This document shows positions 1 to 13,100 of a DNA stretch of 62,000 nt, piece after piece. Both the position numbers and the translations under genes were made by a program. Below the pieces are notes generated by a model. The model saw only the letters and a list, made by a program, of their open reading frames with translations, was not told where the DNA came from and did no database searches. Numbering within the stretch: the first letter of the stretch is position 1; every line of letters starts with the position of its first letter. The DNA comes from Glandiceps talaboti (Eukaryota; Hemichordata; Enteropneusta; Spengelidae): positions 7,889,379-7,951,378 of the forward strand of contig NC_135551.1 of assembly GCF_964340395.1 (NCBI RefSeq), in the 5' to 3' direction.

Positions 1-119
1 GTAGAAAGAAGACAAATCGTGGTACTAAGGCTTTTCAAACATAGAAAGCTGATAGAAAAGATAGAATGAAAAAGATAATACGCTTCGATAATGAAAGAAG
101 ATAAATTTTGTTCACCATG

Positions 120-760
120 AAAATTTTTCAGTTTGGTTGCTGAGACTTCATAGTAGTGGCAAGTGAGCCAATCTTTTGCAAACACTTCTGTAGATACGAT
201 TTGTCAAATTTTGCACAATTTTATTTTTTGAGATGTGTAAATTTTGATAACTTTTGTCTCAGTTTTGCTCAGAAACTACACACTTGTGATATGCACATAT
301 TTTATCATAGTTTCACAATTTTCTGAGTTATGAAAATTTTATAACTTTGTCTCAGTCTTGCTCAAAAACTATATGTCAGTGAAAATGGAGCCATTTCTTG
401 CAAAAGCAATATCATTTTTAATCATATTTTCATGATTGTATTTTCTAAATTATGAAAATTTTGATATTTTATCTCTCACTTTTGCTTGAAGTAACTGCAC
501 ACCAGAGAAATAGGAGCCAGTTTTGCAAAAGCAAAATAAATTTATCACTCATATTCTTAAAACTATAATTTTGAAATATCAATAATTGGATAAATGTTAT
601 TTGTCATTTTTCTTCAGATATTATACGACATAATATATATCAGCGAAAAGGGAACAATTTTTGTTTTTTGCAAAAGTATATATGCACCTACAGTTTATCG
701 TATTTTGAAAAATATATTTTTTGAGATATGAAAATTTGCATAATCCTCCTATCTCCTTGG
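120..760. repeat. Degenerate tandem repeat, period about 150 bp
   Basis: Four to five diverged copies of one unit follow each other. Each has a block like gagttatgaaaattttgata, then a tctcagttttgctcaaaaac block, then a ttgcaaaagcaa block, with spacing of about 130-165 bp. Divergence is high, so the array is old. Confidence 0.6.
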
Positions 761-1124
761 TTGATAATTATGAGTGAGTTTCACCTGTCAAGTAAATTCT
801 ATACCATAGTGTATCAAAAATAAATGTGTTTGCATGTCAAACTGGACAGCAATGTTTAGCTTGATAAAATCTAGTGGAGAAATATTAATGTTAGCATTGA
901 GAATTTGCTAATATGTCGTACATGGAAGTAGAAAGGAGAGACAGTGTAAAGTTGAGTCATTGCGGTGGGCCTGCCATACTAATGGCTCCCAGTTTGTGGT
1001 AGGTAAAACCCTGCACCTAATCTGTCAAAAGCTAAAGATGTCAAAAGAACCCCTGCCGTGGCAGACAACATTCACAAATTTACCATAGCAGCCGTCATTA
1101 TCTTACCCAAAACACCTAACAGCT

Positions 1125-1440
1125 ATTCCAATTAAAAAATGGCAAGATTATGGTTTCTTAACCAAATCTACCATAACATTGTCTATATTTCTGAAAATGT
1201 CAAATTTTGAAGATTTTTTATCAAATTTATGCATTTTTTGGTAAAAAAAATATGGAAATTGAAATTGGCAAATTTATGCTTTCGTAACCAAATCTACCAT
1301 AACCACATGAATATCTCTGAAATGTCAAATTTTGAGGTTTGCTGAAATATATTCATATTTGGTAAAAATTCAGATTAAAAAGTGGCAAGATTATGGTTTA
1401 CCAAATCAACTTTTGACGAGAATGTTTCCGAACAATTATT
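1125..1440. repeat. Degenerate tandem repeat, period about 130 bp
   Basis: Three copies share tggcaagattatggttt, then accaaatctaccataac, then ctctgaaatgtcaaatttt-like blocks. The sequence is unrelated to the array at 120-760, but the architecture is similar. Confidence 0.6.
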
Positions 1441-4400
1441 GAATATCAAATTTTTGCAAAATAATTCATAAAATTGAGGCATTTTGATAAAAATTTGTAA
1501 TCTGAGTCATCCCAAGTATTTTTGTCAAATATTTTATCATTTGGAATATGATTATCTCATGAAAAATTTTCAAATTTCTCAAATTTGTGATAATATAAAG
1601 GTATTTTTTAATCTAGTCACTTCCATTAATGTAGTCTACATGTATATCAGATTTCTCTGAATTTTCACATCATAGAGAGACACATGAAAATTATGTGATG
1701 GCAGAGAAATTTACTATTCCCTCTCCACCCTTATTCCCTCTCCACCCTTACCCCCTCCCCACCATCCCCCTACATGAACTCAAGTTTTCTTCGTATCAAA
1801 TGTAGTCAAAAGAATATTTCTATTACATATTTCAGAAATATCAACATTTTCACATTTTGATATTTTGTGAGATATTTCAGCAGTAAGTCAACTTTTTTCT
1901 TTTGAGTATTTTTCTTGTCACTGCATGTGAGCATGTACACTTTAAAACAGAAGAGATTAAATTTCCTAATTTCAGTGCTATCAAATGACAAATTTCTTAG
2001 ACATCAAGATATCATTTTTTTTTTTGCATTTCGTACAAATTTGAATTTTACCAATCATGGTACTTTTGAGTTTCAAAACACAGTTAAAAACTCTATAAAT
2101 CAAAAAGAATCACTTGGCAAGTTTGAAAAAAAATCGTACCTAAAAAACACATTTTTTAAATTATTCGGACGTAAATTACAATTTTTTATCTTTAAGGTTA
2201 TATGAAACGTTTTTCAAGGAGAAATAAAGTTTTAATCTTATGGTAACATTATTCCAATTGGCTTGAAATGAATTGCAGCTTTCTAGTAAATCGTTTTAAC
2301 AATGGCTAAATGTCGCATAATCTGTGATTTCTGACAAGAGTATTGGGACAAAAAACGTCAATGACAAATGATGTTTATTGAACATTCTCAAATTGTCTGA
2401 TTGTGTGTATTTGAATATGAAAGTGGGTACACTCTTCGTTTGTATCCCAACTTTAACATGCAGCGGATGAGTTGAATCGCGATGACTGATTTGACGAGTA
2501 ACCTGATTGGTCTGACAGTGCACACAATAGATCGACGTTTAATATATTCGGTTTCACTTCCATATGCTTATCTAGCCTCCACCTGCAAACTTCTCATATT
2601 TTATGAAGCGTTGCTTTTATTGCAGAACGTCAAATTTTAGACACTCTATCATAAAGAGACAGAGAAAAGTTGTCAACCATTGCTGCAGGCATTAGCTTTT
2701 AACACTTTTATCACAATATACTCAAAGAAATAAATGACAATTTATTGACTGTGCAGAGACACGTAACTATGTACACTTTTTGAACCGGTTGTCCACAAAC
2801 AGGGAGTTTAAGAATCCAAAATCTTCAAAAACTACAAAAAACAAAATAACACAGTTTACACCACCATGTGATGACAACTAGTATATTTTTTAAAGATTCA
2901 AAGTTGCAAAATACTAGAAAAATATAAGAACAAAAAACATTAACAACTTTGGGAGAAAATTATGCAATGAACAATGGGAAAAATGAAGTCTATTTTAAGT
3001 CCATCAAAAATAGGAACTAAAAAATGTAACAATTTGGAAAAACTTCAACCCTTTTTTGTTAAAACAATGAGAAAGGGAAAAAATATATAAGAATAATTCA
3101 ACATTTATTTGTCGTAAAAAAATGAGAAGGGAAAAAAATATGAACATTTACGTCACTTTTTGAACAAAAGAGTATAGGTGAGGTCATTGGGTGAATGTGA
3201 TAATACCGAATTAGACACGGGGGTTGCATTAGATCAACACTTCGTTGGAAAGGTTAACTGCATTGACATGAATGTCAAAAGTAAATAACTTTAATACTTA
3301 GAGAGAATGTGTGTTTTGCCCGCCACTTTCCCTTTATTTACACAAAAACAATCAAACCAGCCCAACCGACATAAATCAGAATATTTTGACAATAAATACA
3401 GACAATTGACAAGAATGATGTGGAACTTATCATGGCCATTAACGACCCGTCCATACTATTATCACAAGCTACATCACTCGTCAAATATTTGTCCCTGATT
3501 TCAAAATATGATGGCAAATTTGCAGAGATTGAGAGAGGATGGATTAAATGAATTCAGGAGTTTAGCTCGGATTACAGGCAGAGGTGGACACAACGAGTGT
3601 GCATAGAGCCGTACATTTTTTTTTTGTTACGACGAAAATCAGTGTAATATCAGATAATGATGGAAAGTTCTACCGGCACGACAACTGACAAAGAACACTG
3701 AATATGATCTGTCATGTTGAATCGCCTTCTATTGTTGTCAAATGTTTGAGTAATAAATTCGTTCAGGAACAAAGTTAGTGAGCAGACATTATGCGTGTCA
3801 CACTTTAGTGAATACGTTGGGAGTCTTCAAAGTGCAGGAAATGCAGCATCTTTTTCCCATTGCATGGGTATGAATAATGGAATTTTAACCAGTTTAACAG
3901 GGCCTCAGAAAAGACAATAAGACAGTCCTAGCTAATGTCTCCCCAATGATTCCTGAAGTACAGAGATAGTAGAGAAATGGAAAGGCCTTACAGATGCAAA
4001 TAATAGATAAATGAAAATGCATTGACGTGTCTAGACAAATATCCTTATAATTATTAATAGCGTGGGCTAGCTAGCTATCAGAGGCAAAGGGAAGTATTAA
4101 TGTATGGAGAATCAGTAAATGCAGGGAGTCGATACACAGGATATTATCAACAATGGGTATTCTGCCGGGCTACCGATATGATGAACTCTAATCACCATCA
4201 ATGCTTTAAATAGAGACAAACTCTTTACTCATCTAATGAAGTTGCTATAAAATTCAGGCCGGCACAAAAAAAAGTGTCAACTAAAGTGGCATTAAGTGAG
4301 ACTTTGCCTTCAAGCAAAGTAAGTCCAAATTATCCCAAGTATTAATCAATGGAGAGGGTTGTACACGGGCGAGTATTTTCACCGATTCGTGCAAAAAACC

Positions 4401-5084
4401 CAACTTTGCAGTGCCTCGGTATTAAAACGTATGCTTGTATAGCTGTGTGCATATACACTCACGGTTTGACATTTCATGACAATTCGCTATGTCCTCAGGC
4501 TGTGGTAAGATGATGAACTAAGCCAACTGACAGAAGTTGGGCCCAAAATGTCAGCACAAGAACTACAGCAATAAAAACAAGACAATGGGGAAGTTTATCC
4601 GGATATTTGAGTGATGCCTACGACATGACTGCGAGGCATCACCTTTACACCAATGATGAACAGCTCTAGTATGCCAATATATTATATGCCCCCGAAACAT
4701 TCATAAAATAAATTACATCTTACTATTTGGAAATTTACCAAATGGACGGAAAAAAATGTTTGATGGTAATTGTAGGTAAAGTGCTGTTAGCCGAGAAAAA
4801 TACAGGACATTCAGAATATGATTAATCTGACGTCGTCACAGTCAATGGGGGAAGTGTATTCAAATTAGAAAGAGAGTGAATAGACACAGTATGAGGGATT
4901 GTCTAACGAATTCATACGAATTGTTAGTACACGACGTGCTGTATTATGACATTTGAATTCTGTTGACGTGCATGACAACGGTGGACGGTGTCATTATTTG
5001 GTCTTCACTGACTGACTGTCATTTTTCCTTTGACTACTGAGTCGTTTTTAGTTTCTCTGACTCATAAATTGTTAGTTGTCAGTT

Positions 5085-5560
5085 TTCAAGAAAGACATGA
5101 AAAATGATACATTTGCAATTGTTTACGGTTTTTATGAACCCTGGGAAGAAATGGGAAAATTTTCAAACAATTTTTTTCTTCATAAATTTGTGTAGTTTTA
5201 GACAGAGATAGAAAAAAATGGTTGACAGACAAATGTACTATACAATATATAGTAAAACGTGTTTTTTTTAACCAATGGAGTATTTGGTGGAGGGGAGGGG
5301 AGAGTGGAAGGAAATGGTGAAATTTTGAATTTATTTTTCATAAATTTGTATAATTATTTTTCATAAATGTGTGTAGTTTTGGAGAACAGAGAAAAATCTG
5401 ATAATAGACAGTATATTTAAGTATTTTTTAGCTACCTCTTGAAGACGGGGATTGGGAGAAATGTGGAAATCTCACAATTGTCTTTCCTAAATATGTGTAT
5501 AGTTTTGGAGGGAAAATACGAAAAAGTGATACATGTACAGTTTTTACATTTTGTTCAATC
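5085..5560. repeat. Degenerate tandem repeat, period about 150 bp
   Basis: Three to four diverged copies carry the blocks gaagaaatgggaaaattt, cataaatttgtgtagtttt and gacagagaaaaa in the same order. It is a third old long-period array in the same intron. Confidence 0.55.
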
Positions 5561-6804
5561 TTAGGCAGAAATTTGAAAGCATTTTCAATAAATTTTCGAA
5601 TAATCCTTGTAGCCAGAGTAATATTAAAAGAAAAAGGGTAAATTGAACCAGTGTTATGTGAATTTTAATTTTGGAGATGAGATCTGGAATTAGATCAGGG
5701 GAAAAAATCAGGTAAAATTAACAATTTTTGTAAAAGGTGTAAAAATTTCATGCAAAAAAATAAAAAAAAAATAAAAATGGAAACGTAAAATTTACATACC
5801 TTGATTCATTTACCCCAAAATCTGGAGTAGAATTCTTGTGTGATAGAACAGAGACATGTGGTAAAATGCGTAGGTTTGTGTATATCTAACAATGGTTTTT
5901 GAAGGAAACCCCAAAAAACAGCCTGGGGAACTCTTGCAGATTCTAACTACTTTTACCTGTCACAAAAAAACCACTAGTGAAACTTTCATAACAACCAGCA
6001 TTGAACTGTACTGCCACCAGTCTATCTTTTTGAGTGTAGAAAAACCACAAATGTGACATATTTTTTCAAGAAAAGTTTTGCATTTTTTCTTCCTTTGAAC
6101 AATGTAATTTTTTTTGTCTCAAAATCGCCACTGGTGGAACTTTCACTCCAATTATCATACCAAAATGTTGCCATCACCAGTAGTATATCTTTTTTCGTAA
6201 ATCACAGTTTTCTGTCAAAAGTTTACGGATTTTCATTTTCAATGAAAAACATACTTGACACCACAAAAATGACTTTTTTCCCAAAATTACAAATTTTCAT
6301 TTTCTTTGAAATGTTCATTTTCTCCATGCATTATAAATCAAAATTTGACAGTTCGATCAAGAAACAGAAAATGAAAAATCACTTTTTTTTTTCAAAGCTA
6401 TAAATTTTCATTTACAGTGAACAATAATACAAGTTTTTTTGTAGTGTATCTAAATTCGACATTTCGATCAATTCCCATAGCAACGACGGATAAAATATGA
6501 CATCACAATGATCCAAAAACATGTCAGACAAGTAAACATTGACAGAATTTCCCCCCGACTTGCTGCCTGGAATAAAGATGAGGACATATATGTGAGATTA
6601 ATGACAAAATGGTAGAAAAATCACTAGTGACTGTTACAAAGTGTGATAGTTCACTTCTCCCCTGACACTAACAAAGTTTCTAATAGCTAAACATTGATGG
6701 AGGTCAAACAGAGAGATGCTGATTATCCTTAGTTCGGCTAAATTCCGACATTTATTTGACTTTCATTTTACTCGGGATCTTACCATAATTCAATTGAATT
6801 TTAA

Positions 6805-6880
6805 TGCAGCCGTGCTGTTGATTAGAATGGCCAAGTAGTGATTTGGGGATTTGGGTTAGAATTCCCACCAAGTTAGGGGG
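6805..6880 (+). repeat. Possible tRNA-derived SINE fragment
   Basis: A box-A-like stretch (gattagaatggccaagtagt) is followed about 20 bp later by a box-B-like stretch (gggttagaattccc), the order and spacing of a tRNA-derived SINE head. The cloverleaf is degenerate, and no tail or target-site duplication could be assigned. Confidence 0.3.
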
Positions 6881-8989
6881 GTCGACTGATTTTCCAGTTG
6901 ACTGACTTGGGTAGTTGAAATAGACATGACATTGTGGAATCAGTTGTCATATTTCACAGTACATAGTGTATGATTTATGTGAGGCTAAGCCACTTACTTT
7001 GCCTGCAATTACTACAGTGGCTATACCACTTACACAGGGAGTTGCAATTTAGCACAACAAATTACAGACGACATTAGAATGAAGGTTTCCAGACAATAGA
7101 GAAAAAAGATCGATGTGTGAAGCTAAATTGACGACAAGAGACGTACGTTGTCAGTATGAACGTCAAAGCCTACTAGCACATGTGTGTGTGTGTGTGTGCT
7201 TCATCGAATCCATTGTCTTGTCAGGACAGTCAGGTCAAGAACTGACACTGTTACCATAACAACCAGTAAAAGCAGTCCCAGATGAGTTTACCAAACAAAA
7301 TAAAACACCTACTTGTAAACTGTAAAAAAAAATATACCTAAATTAGACACTTTTATTGTACAATTTTAAATCAAAGTTAGCTACAAAGTAACACCATCAA
7401 AATGCACTTTGTATAGATATTTGGCAACAAAGTAAAACTAACAATGTGAATATTGTGGTTCAAAGTTAGAAACTAAGTAACAGTATTGGACTGGCTACTT
7501 GAATAGGTTGGCTTATAGTATTACATAGCAGTTTATGTTTCAATGTTAATACCTATTTAAACCCATTAAGTTAATTTAACAATGCAGTTAACTTTCAAGG
7601 CTAACACAACAATTCAACTATACTTCTCATATATTAAAGGATGTGCAAAGGTAGTCATGAAATGAAACCTTTCCATATAAAAGGCCAACAATTCAGTCCC
7701 AGGTTCTTGGTGAAAGGATACTGTAAACTGGAAATTTTCGCTAAAGACATATTTTCGCTTGTAATGAAAAATACAAAAATAAGGAGTGACTGAAATGCCT
7801 TCTTGTACATGAGCACAATGTACCAGTCTGGTAATTAGTACAAATTAGTCTTTGAGAACTAACTAGCTGAAGACTCTGAAATCATAAAATTTTCTAGTGG
7901 CAAAAATATCTGGGTTTATAATATAAGGATAGGTCCTTTCTTTTGTTCTACACTAACTCTTCCAACAGCTTTCACAGACAACTGTTTCTTACCCGAAGTT
8001 GACTCTAATCCAACGTGGGCCATATATATTTTTTTGTATGTTTCACTATTAAGTTGTTGCTTCCATTGCAAAGTAGTGTTGTCAAAGGGTGATGCTTCAA
8101 CAATAGCAGTGAATGTGATGGTGCCTTGTACAAGCACTCATAAACATTGGAGAAACTCAACATGGGGTGAAATCTATCATGGCTTATACTAAGATAGAAA
8201 TGTGGGTGAAGCGTTGTCAGTGTTGCCATACATTTATAACTCAAATACCTATCCAGAGAGGTTTGCTACTTTTAAAGTAGTTAGATTTCAAAATTTAAAC
8301 TACAAATACAGAACTTAGAGATGTTTTTTTTTTAAAAATTGATTTGTTTTCAAGAATGAGTTGAAACAGTTGCTAAGGTTTTTTGAAGACAACGAAGTAA
8401 CAGAGATGGTGATAATACGTTAACTCTCATAGTTTGTATGGTTCATACAACTCCCATATAGTTTCCCCATAGACAGTACTACTGTATTTTAGATGGTGAA
8501 CCCTGGTAAGATGACAAGGAAACTGGGATAGATTTTACCTACTAGAACATAAATGTCACCCATAAAACTCCAATATTTGAATCCCATTGTCTTGGATTAG
8601 TATTGTCTTATCAATGGAGATTTTGGGATCCATTCTTTTGACCAAGACTAATTTTTTTTCTATTGCTGATCATGAATCTGCCAAACAACTATTTTTATCC
8701 CTCCTTAATCCTAATCCTAATCTGTCATGACCTGGCCCTTTAAGGCCTCATTCGGATTATAAAAAATTAGATTGTCTGGCAGAACTATAGAGAAAGTTAG
8801 TCCATAATAAATGAATAATCCTGTGTAATCTATATAGCTGCACTGATGTGATAACTCTCATGTGAAAACCTGGGATTGAATTGTTGGTCGTTAACAAAAA
8901 AACTGTGGATATATGTACTACTGTTGCAGACTCTCACAGAGTTTTTTTCTGGCATTGATCACATTTTTACTCTTTTGTGCACTTTTCAG

Positions 8990-9181
8990 GACACAAGAAC
9001 AAACTAGAAGAGAATAGGATACACACAGCCACATCTGGAGAACACACCTTACAATTATCAGAGAGACTGAATGAATTGGAACATCTCAGATGTGGTTCTC
9101 AACCTTTAGTAGACAATACAAATTATGGACGACCTGATACTTCACATAGTGGATATTTATCCCATACTACTTATCTGACAG
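8990..9181 (+). CDS. RUNX: RUNX exon just downstream of the Runt domain
   Basis: 192 nt, phase 1 at both ends. The acceptor is ...cttttcag at 8989 and the donor is gtatgt at 9182. The first codon is completed by two bases (xGA), which fits the Arg that ends the Runt domain in the family. It encodes HKNKLEENRIHTATSGEH, then the conserved LSERLNELEHLR motif, then a Ser/Thr/Tyr-rich tail ending SHTTYLT. Confidence 0.9.
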
Positions 9182-9901
9182 GTATGTGTCCATCTCCCCC
9201 TATTCTTCTGTCACTTTGGAATATTCTCATTGTATGTGTGGTAAGGGTCAGTTCATTTCCAAACAATAGGGGTGTTTGTTCCGAGTCTGCCATGTTTTTT
9301 TGTTTTTTTTACAAAGTTGGACTAATCATAGTAGTTTCTTGAAATGAGACTTCACATCAGAAGGATGCAAAGACAAAATTGATGTTTTTTTTTTTCAATT
9401 TTAATTTCCAACTGCAATTAAAATGATGGGAAAAGCATTCCAGTATAAATACAATCATATTTGACAAGGAAAAATGGCAAAACGACATGAAGAGTGGATC
9501 TTGAAATAAATTGGCCTGATCTGTTTGAAAGCAAGCAAAGCGAAAGTTGAAGTTTTTCAACAACAAAAAAGATGAAAGAGAAAGTGTTGAAGTAAATGCC
9601 ACTGTGTTTGACAAGGAAAGGCAGAAAGACATTAAATGTGAATCTTGATATCCTTGCAGATTTTTAGATTGCAAAGAAAGCCAGCTAACAAGATATGTCA
9701 ATATTGTCTTTATCATAAGTCAACTCTAACACTGTTTACTGTCTCCTTTGAACACTTTTCAGAATATTCAATTATTCAGATAGTCAAACAAAAAACAGAT
9801 TTGTTGCTCATTTCGAGGATGACTCAAAGTGTACTGATGTAGTGTTTATGTGTGTGTGTGTGTGTGTGTGTGTGTACAAGTCATGCATGTATACATGTAT
9901 G

Positions 9902-9935
<34 letters not shown>

Positions 9936-10105
9936 TGTATGTATGTATGTATGTATGTATGTATGTATGTATGTATGTATGTGCGTGTGTGTACAAGTCA
10001 TGCATGTATACATGTATGTATGTATGTATGTATGTGTATGTATGTATGTAAGTATGTATGTATGTATGTATGTATGTATGCGTGTGGGTAGGTAGGTATG
10101 AATGG

Positions 10106-10139
<34 letters not shown>

Positions 10140-13100
10140 TGTATGTATGTATGTTATGTATGTATTTGTATGTGCATGCGTGTGTGTGTATGTGTGTATG
10201 TATGTATGTATGTATGTATGTATGCATGTAGGTATGTATGTATGTATGTATGTATGTATGTATGTATGCATGTAGGTATGTATGTAGGTAGGTAGGTATG
10301 TATATGTCTGTCTGTTTGTTTGTTTGATACTGGTAGTATTTATTTACAATGTATATAATGTACATGTTTAATCAAATGTGTCTGTATGCATGTGTGTGTA
10401 TGTACATGTGTGTGTATGTACATGTGTGTGGAGTCTTTAATATGTATATTTTATTTGACTAAATCATGATCACTGACCAAAGAAGACATAAAATGAAAAA
10501 GGTTTTGTTGTCCTGATCTTTGTTCAACTCTGAATGTACTTTTAAACCCTAACTGACTCCGGTGTCATTCTTATTAATCATTAAAGTAGTCTTAACACAG
10601 TTGCTTCCTATTAATTTCAAACTTTAAGAAGATTATCTGAATTTTAGCTCTCAGCTATAAATCCATGCAACAGTCACTTTAAAGTTTAAAGGGGAACACC
10701 GCCATGCCTGAAAATAATGACATTTTTCATAAACTTTGGGATCTGGAGATTCATGGCATGGTTTGAAATCACATGATTTTTTCTGAAGGTAATAAGCACT
10801 TAAGTATCATGAATATTTATTGTTCATCTAATTCATATGCATGAACATTAGACCACTGTGAGGACAAGGAAAGTAAAAACAAGTTTAAATTTGGGGTTTC
10901 TTGGTAATTATATGAAATTGATGTGATGTGAATCGTGACATGACTCTCAAATATCTAAAGTTTATGAAATGTCTTTATTTCCTGGAGTGACAGTCCCATA
11001 ACCTTTAAGTTTAACCTGACAGATATCAAAACTCATGGGTTAGTTTGAAGCTGTGATGCACTCTGTGAAAGATTACGTTGTTTAATTTTTTTTCAAGGCA
11101 TCTGACATCTTTTGTATAAATTTTCAAAACCTTTTTGCACTGAGATACATGTACGTGTAAATATCGGTGCTTTGAAGTGTATCGAAGGATTTCACAATTT
11201 TCAACTTTTGAAAAAAAAAGTTTACGAAATGAAGAGGCATTTTTTTTTTTGCAAAAAAAAAATTGAATAAAACTGATTTATTGAACAAGAAGAGGGCAAG
11301 GGCAGTCGAAAGGAAAAATAATCCAAGCTTACTTTCATCAAAATCAGGAAGTTTGGGTCAACAAACATTTTGATGGGAATCATAAATTTATTTGCCTATA
11401 TAGATTGCTGCAAGCCTCAATTTGTATTATGTACAAAGGAGAATCGGGTTGTTACGTTAAGGTCTTTAGCGTACCATCTGGTAGACTTGGTAAAATTCCA
11501 CTCATTTCCTGCCAGGACAATCGTATTTTCAGTTCCTTTCCTTCCTGAGTGAATAAAAAAATAGTTTGCATTCTACACAATATGGTCAACGCACATAGCC
11601 GTAACAGGAAAGTCAACTAGTGTACTATTACATGAGTTACAGACATATTTCACACTCTGTATGTTTTGTGTAGAACTGAACTGAACTTATTATCCAGAAG
11701 TAATATTGTATTTTGCTGTCAACTTATGAGTTACGAGGGGCCGTAATGTGCCCTATTTTGACATAATTTGCCCTATTTTTTTACTACCTTAGAGGTTAAT
11801 TTGTAAAAAGTTATGATTCTGCTAATAGGCTCTGACATCCTCTAGAGTTTTTTCTACATGTACAAGTTCTGATAACCTTTTGAAAAACAAGATAAGATTC
11901 AAAGCATTGTATATTATGTTAGGTCTTTCAGTCATTTTATACAAAAAAAGAACTAATACATTTATGTGTCTTTGAAATCCTCTATTCAACGTTTATATTT
12001 TGCATGCTATGATCTTTGTTATCACCATGTAGTGCTGTTTTACAAAATCTGTCGCTTTTTTTTTATCACACCATTATTTTTTTGTAGCACTATCACTTTG
12101 TTGTTGTCACTGTTGCTATGGTTATGTCATTATTGCTATGGTTATATCACTGTTGCTATGGTTATATCACTATTGCCATGTAGTGCTGTTTTACAAAATC
12201 TGTTGCTATTCATTGTATCACTATTATGTTTTATATCACCATTACTATTTTTGTTATTAGCACAACTGAACTGACCGTTGCTATGGTTATATATCGCTAT
12301 TGCTGTATTTTGATTGCTAATGCTGTTGAAAGTTGAAAAAATGTCTCACATTATGTGTCATTACTAGTAGAAAAAGTCCAATTTTAAACAGTAAACTAAA
12401 ATATTGAATTGAACTTTTGTTGCAAACATAAATCGTACCTGAAAATTTTCAACTGCACTCTTCATTTTTTTGTCAACAAATTGACATCATTATTCATTAT
12501 ATTTTGTAAACTTTTGTTCATTTGGTCAGCATTGAAATGTCTTCATTTCACATCTTAAGTAAAAATTCAAAATAAAGCTGGTATATATTAGCATAGGCAA
12601 CCTTCAAAGTAACTTTTATCAAGGAAGTGTTTTGATTTATTCAAGTAAGATTCTCTTCCACATGAGAAATCATGTACCGATAACTTCCAAATTATTCAAA
12701 TTTAAAACGTTAAACTATTCTATATCTTTCCATTGTACTGAGTTCTCGTTTATTGATTTCTCACCAAAGTCGACTGATTTTGTCATGACATAGTAACTAA
12801 ACCGTACATCATCAAATTTTTTCATGTAAATCACTCAATGCCAATTCAAATGCATACTGGTGTAAAAGTAACGGCCATATACATTCACCAGAACTGAAAC
12901 GAAAGTGTGTGTGTCAAATTGTCCATTGGGCTGTAAGTCCGTGTTTCCTATGACGATATATTAGACATAGTCACTATATTCTCAATTTTCCATGTATATT
13001 AACTACTTCTGTGGTACTTTATTATACTGTCTCTGTATGCAAAACAATGGTTAATAACTTATATATCACCCTATGGTTAATAACTTATATATCACCCAAT

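Larger units (their letters stand above)
1..8989 (+). other. Upstream intron of the RUNX gene (partial)
   Basis: No exon was recognised here. The RUNX exon at 8990 needs an upstream donor of phase 1, so this stretch is read as intron. I looked for the Runt-domain peptide expected just upstream (a strand ending near the GPREPR motif) and did not find it, so the Runt domain should lie before base 1. The stretch is AT-rich and holds degenerate tandem repeats of about 130-165 bp (separate entries), homopolymer runs and short unrecognised open frames. A small unrecognised exon cannot be excluded. Confidence 0.6.

Noticed and set aside
7916-8244. Two overlapping minus frames (TITFTAIVEASPFDNTTLQW...)
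   Set aside because: Somewhat protein-like but no family recognised and no consistent single frame; could be a decayed fragment, not supportable.
1-8989. Runt-domain exons within the window
   Set aside because: Peptide motifs of the domain were sought on + and not found; the domain must be upstream of base 1.
9808-10365. Long open frames of Tyr/Ile/His/Thr or Met/Tyr/Val/Cys repeats on both strands
   Set aside because: They are translations of the ATGT microsatellite; a 4-bp unit without stops is open in many frames. The same applies at 19873-20429 and 29939-30442.
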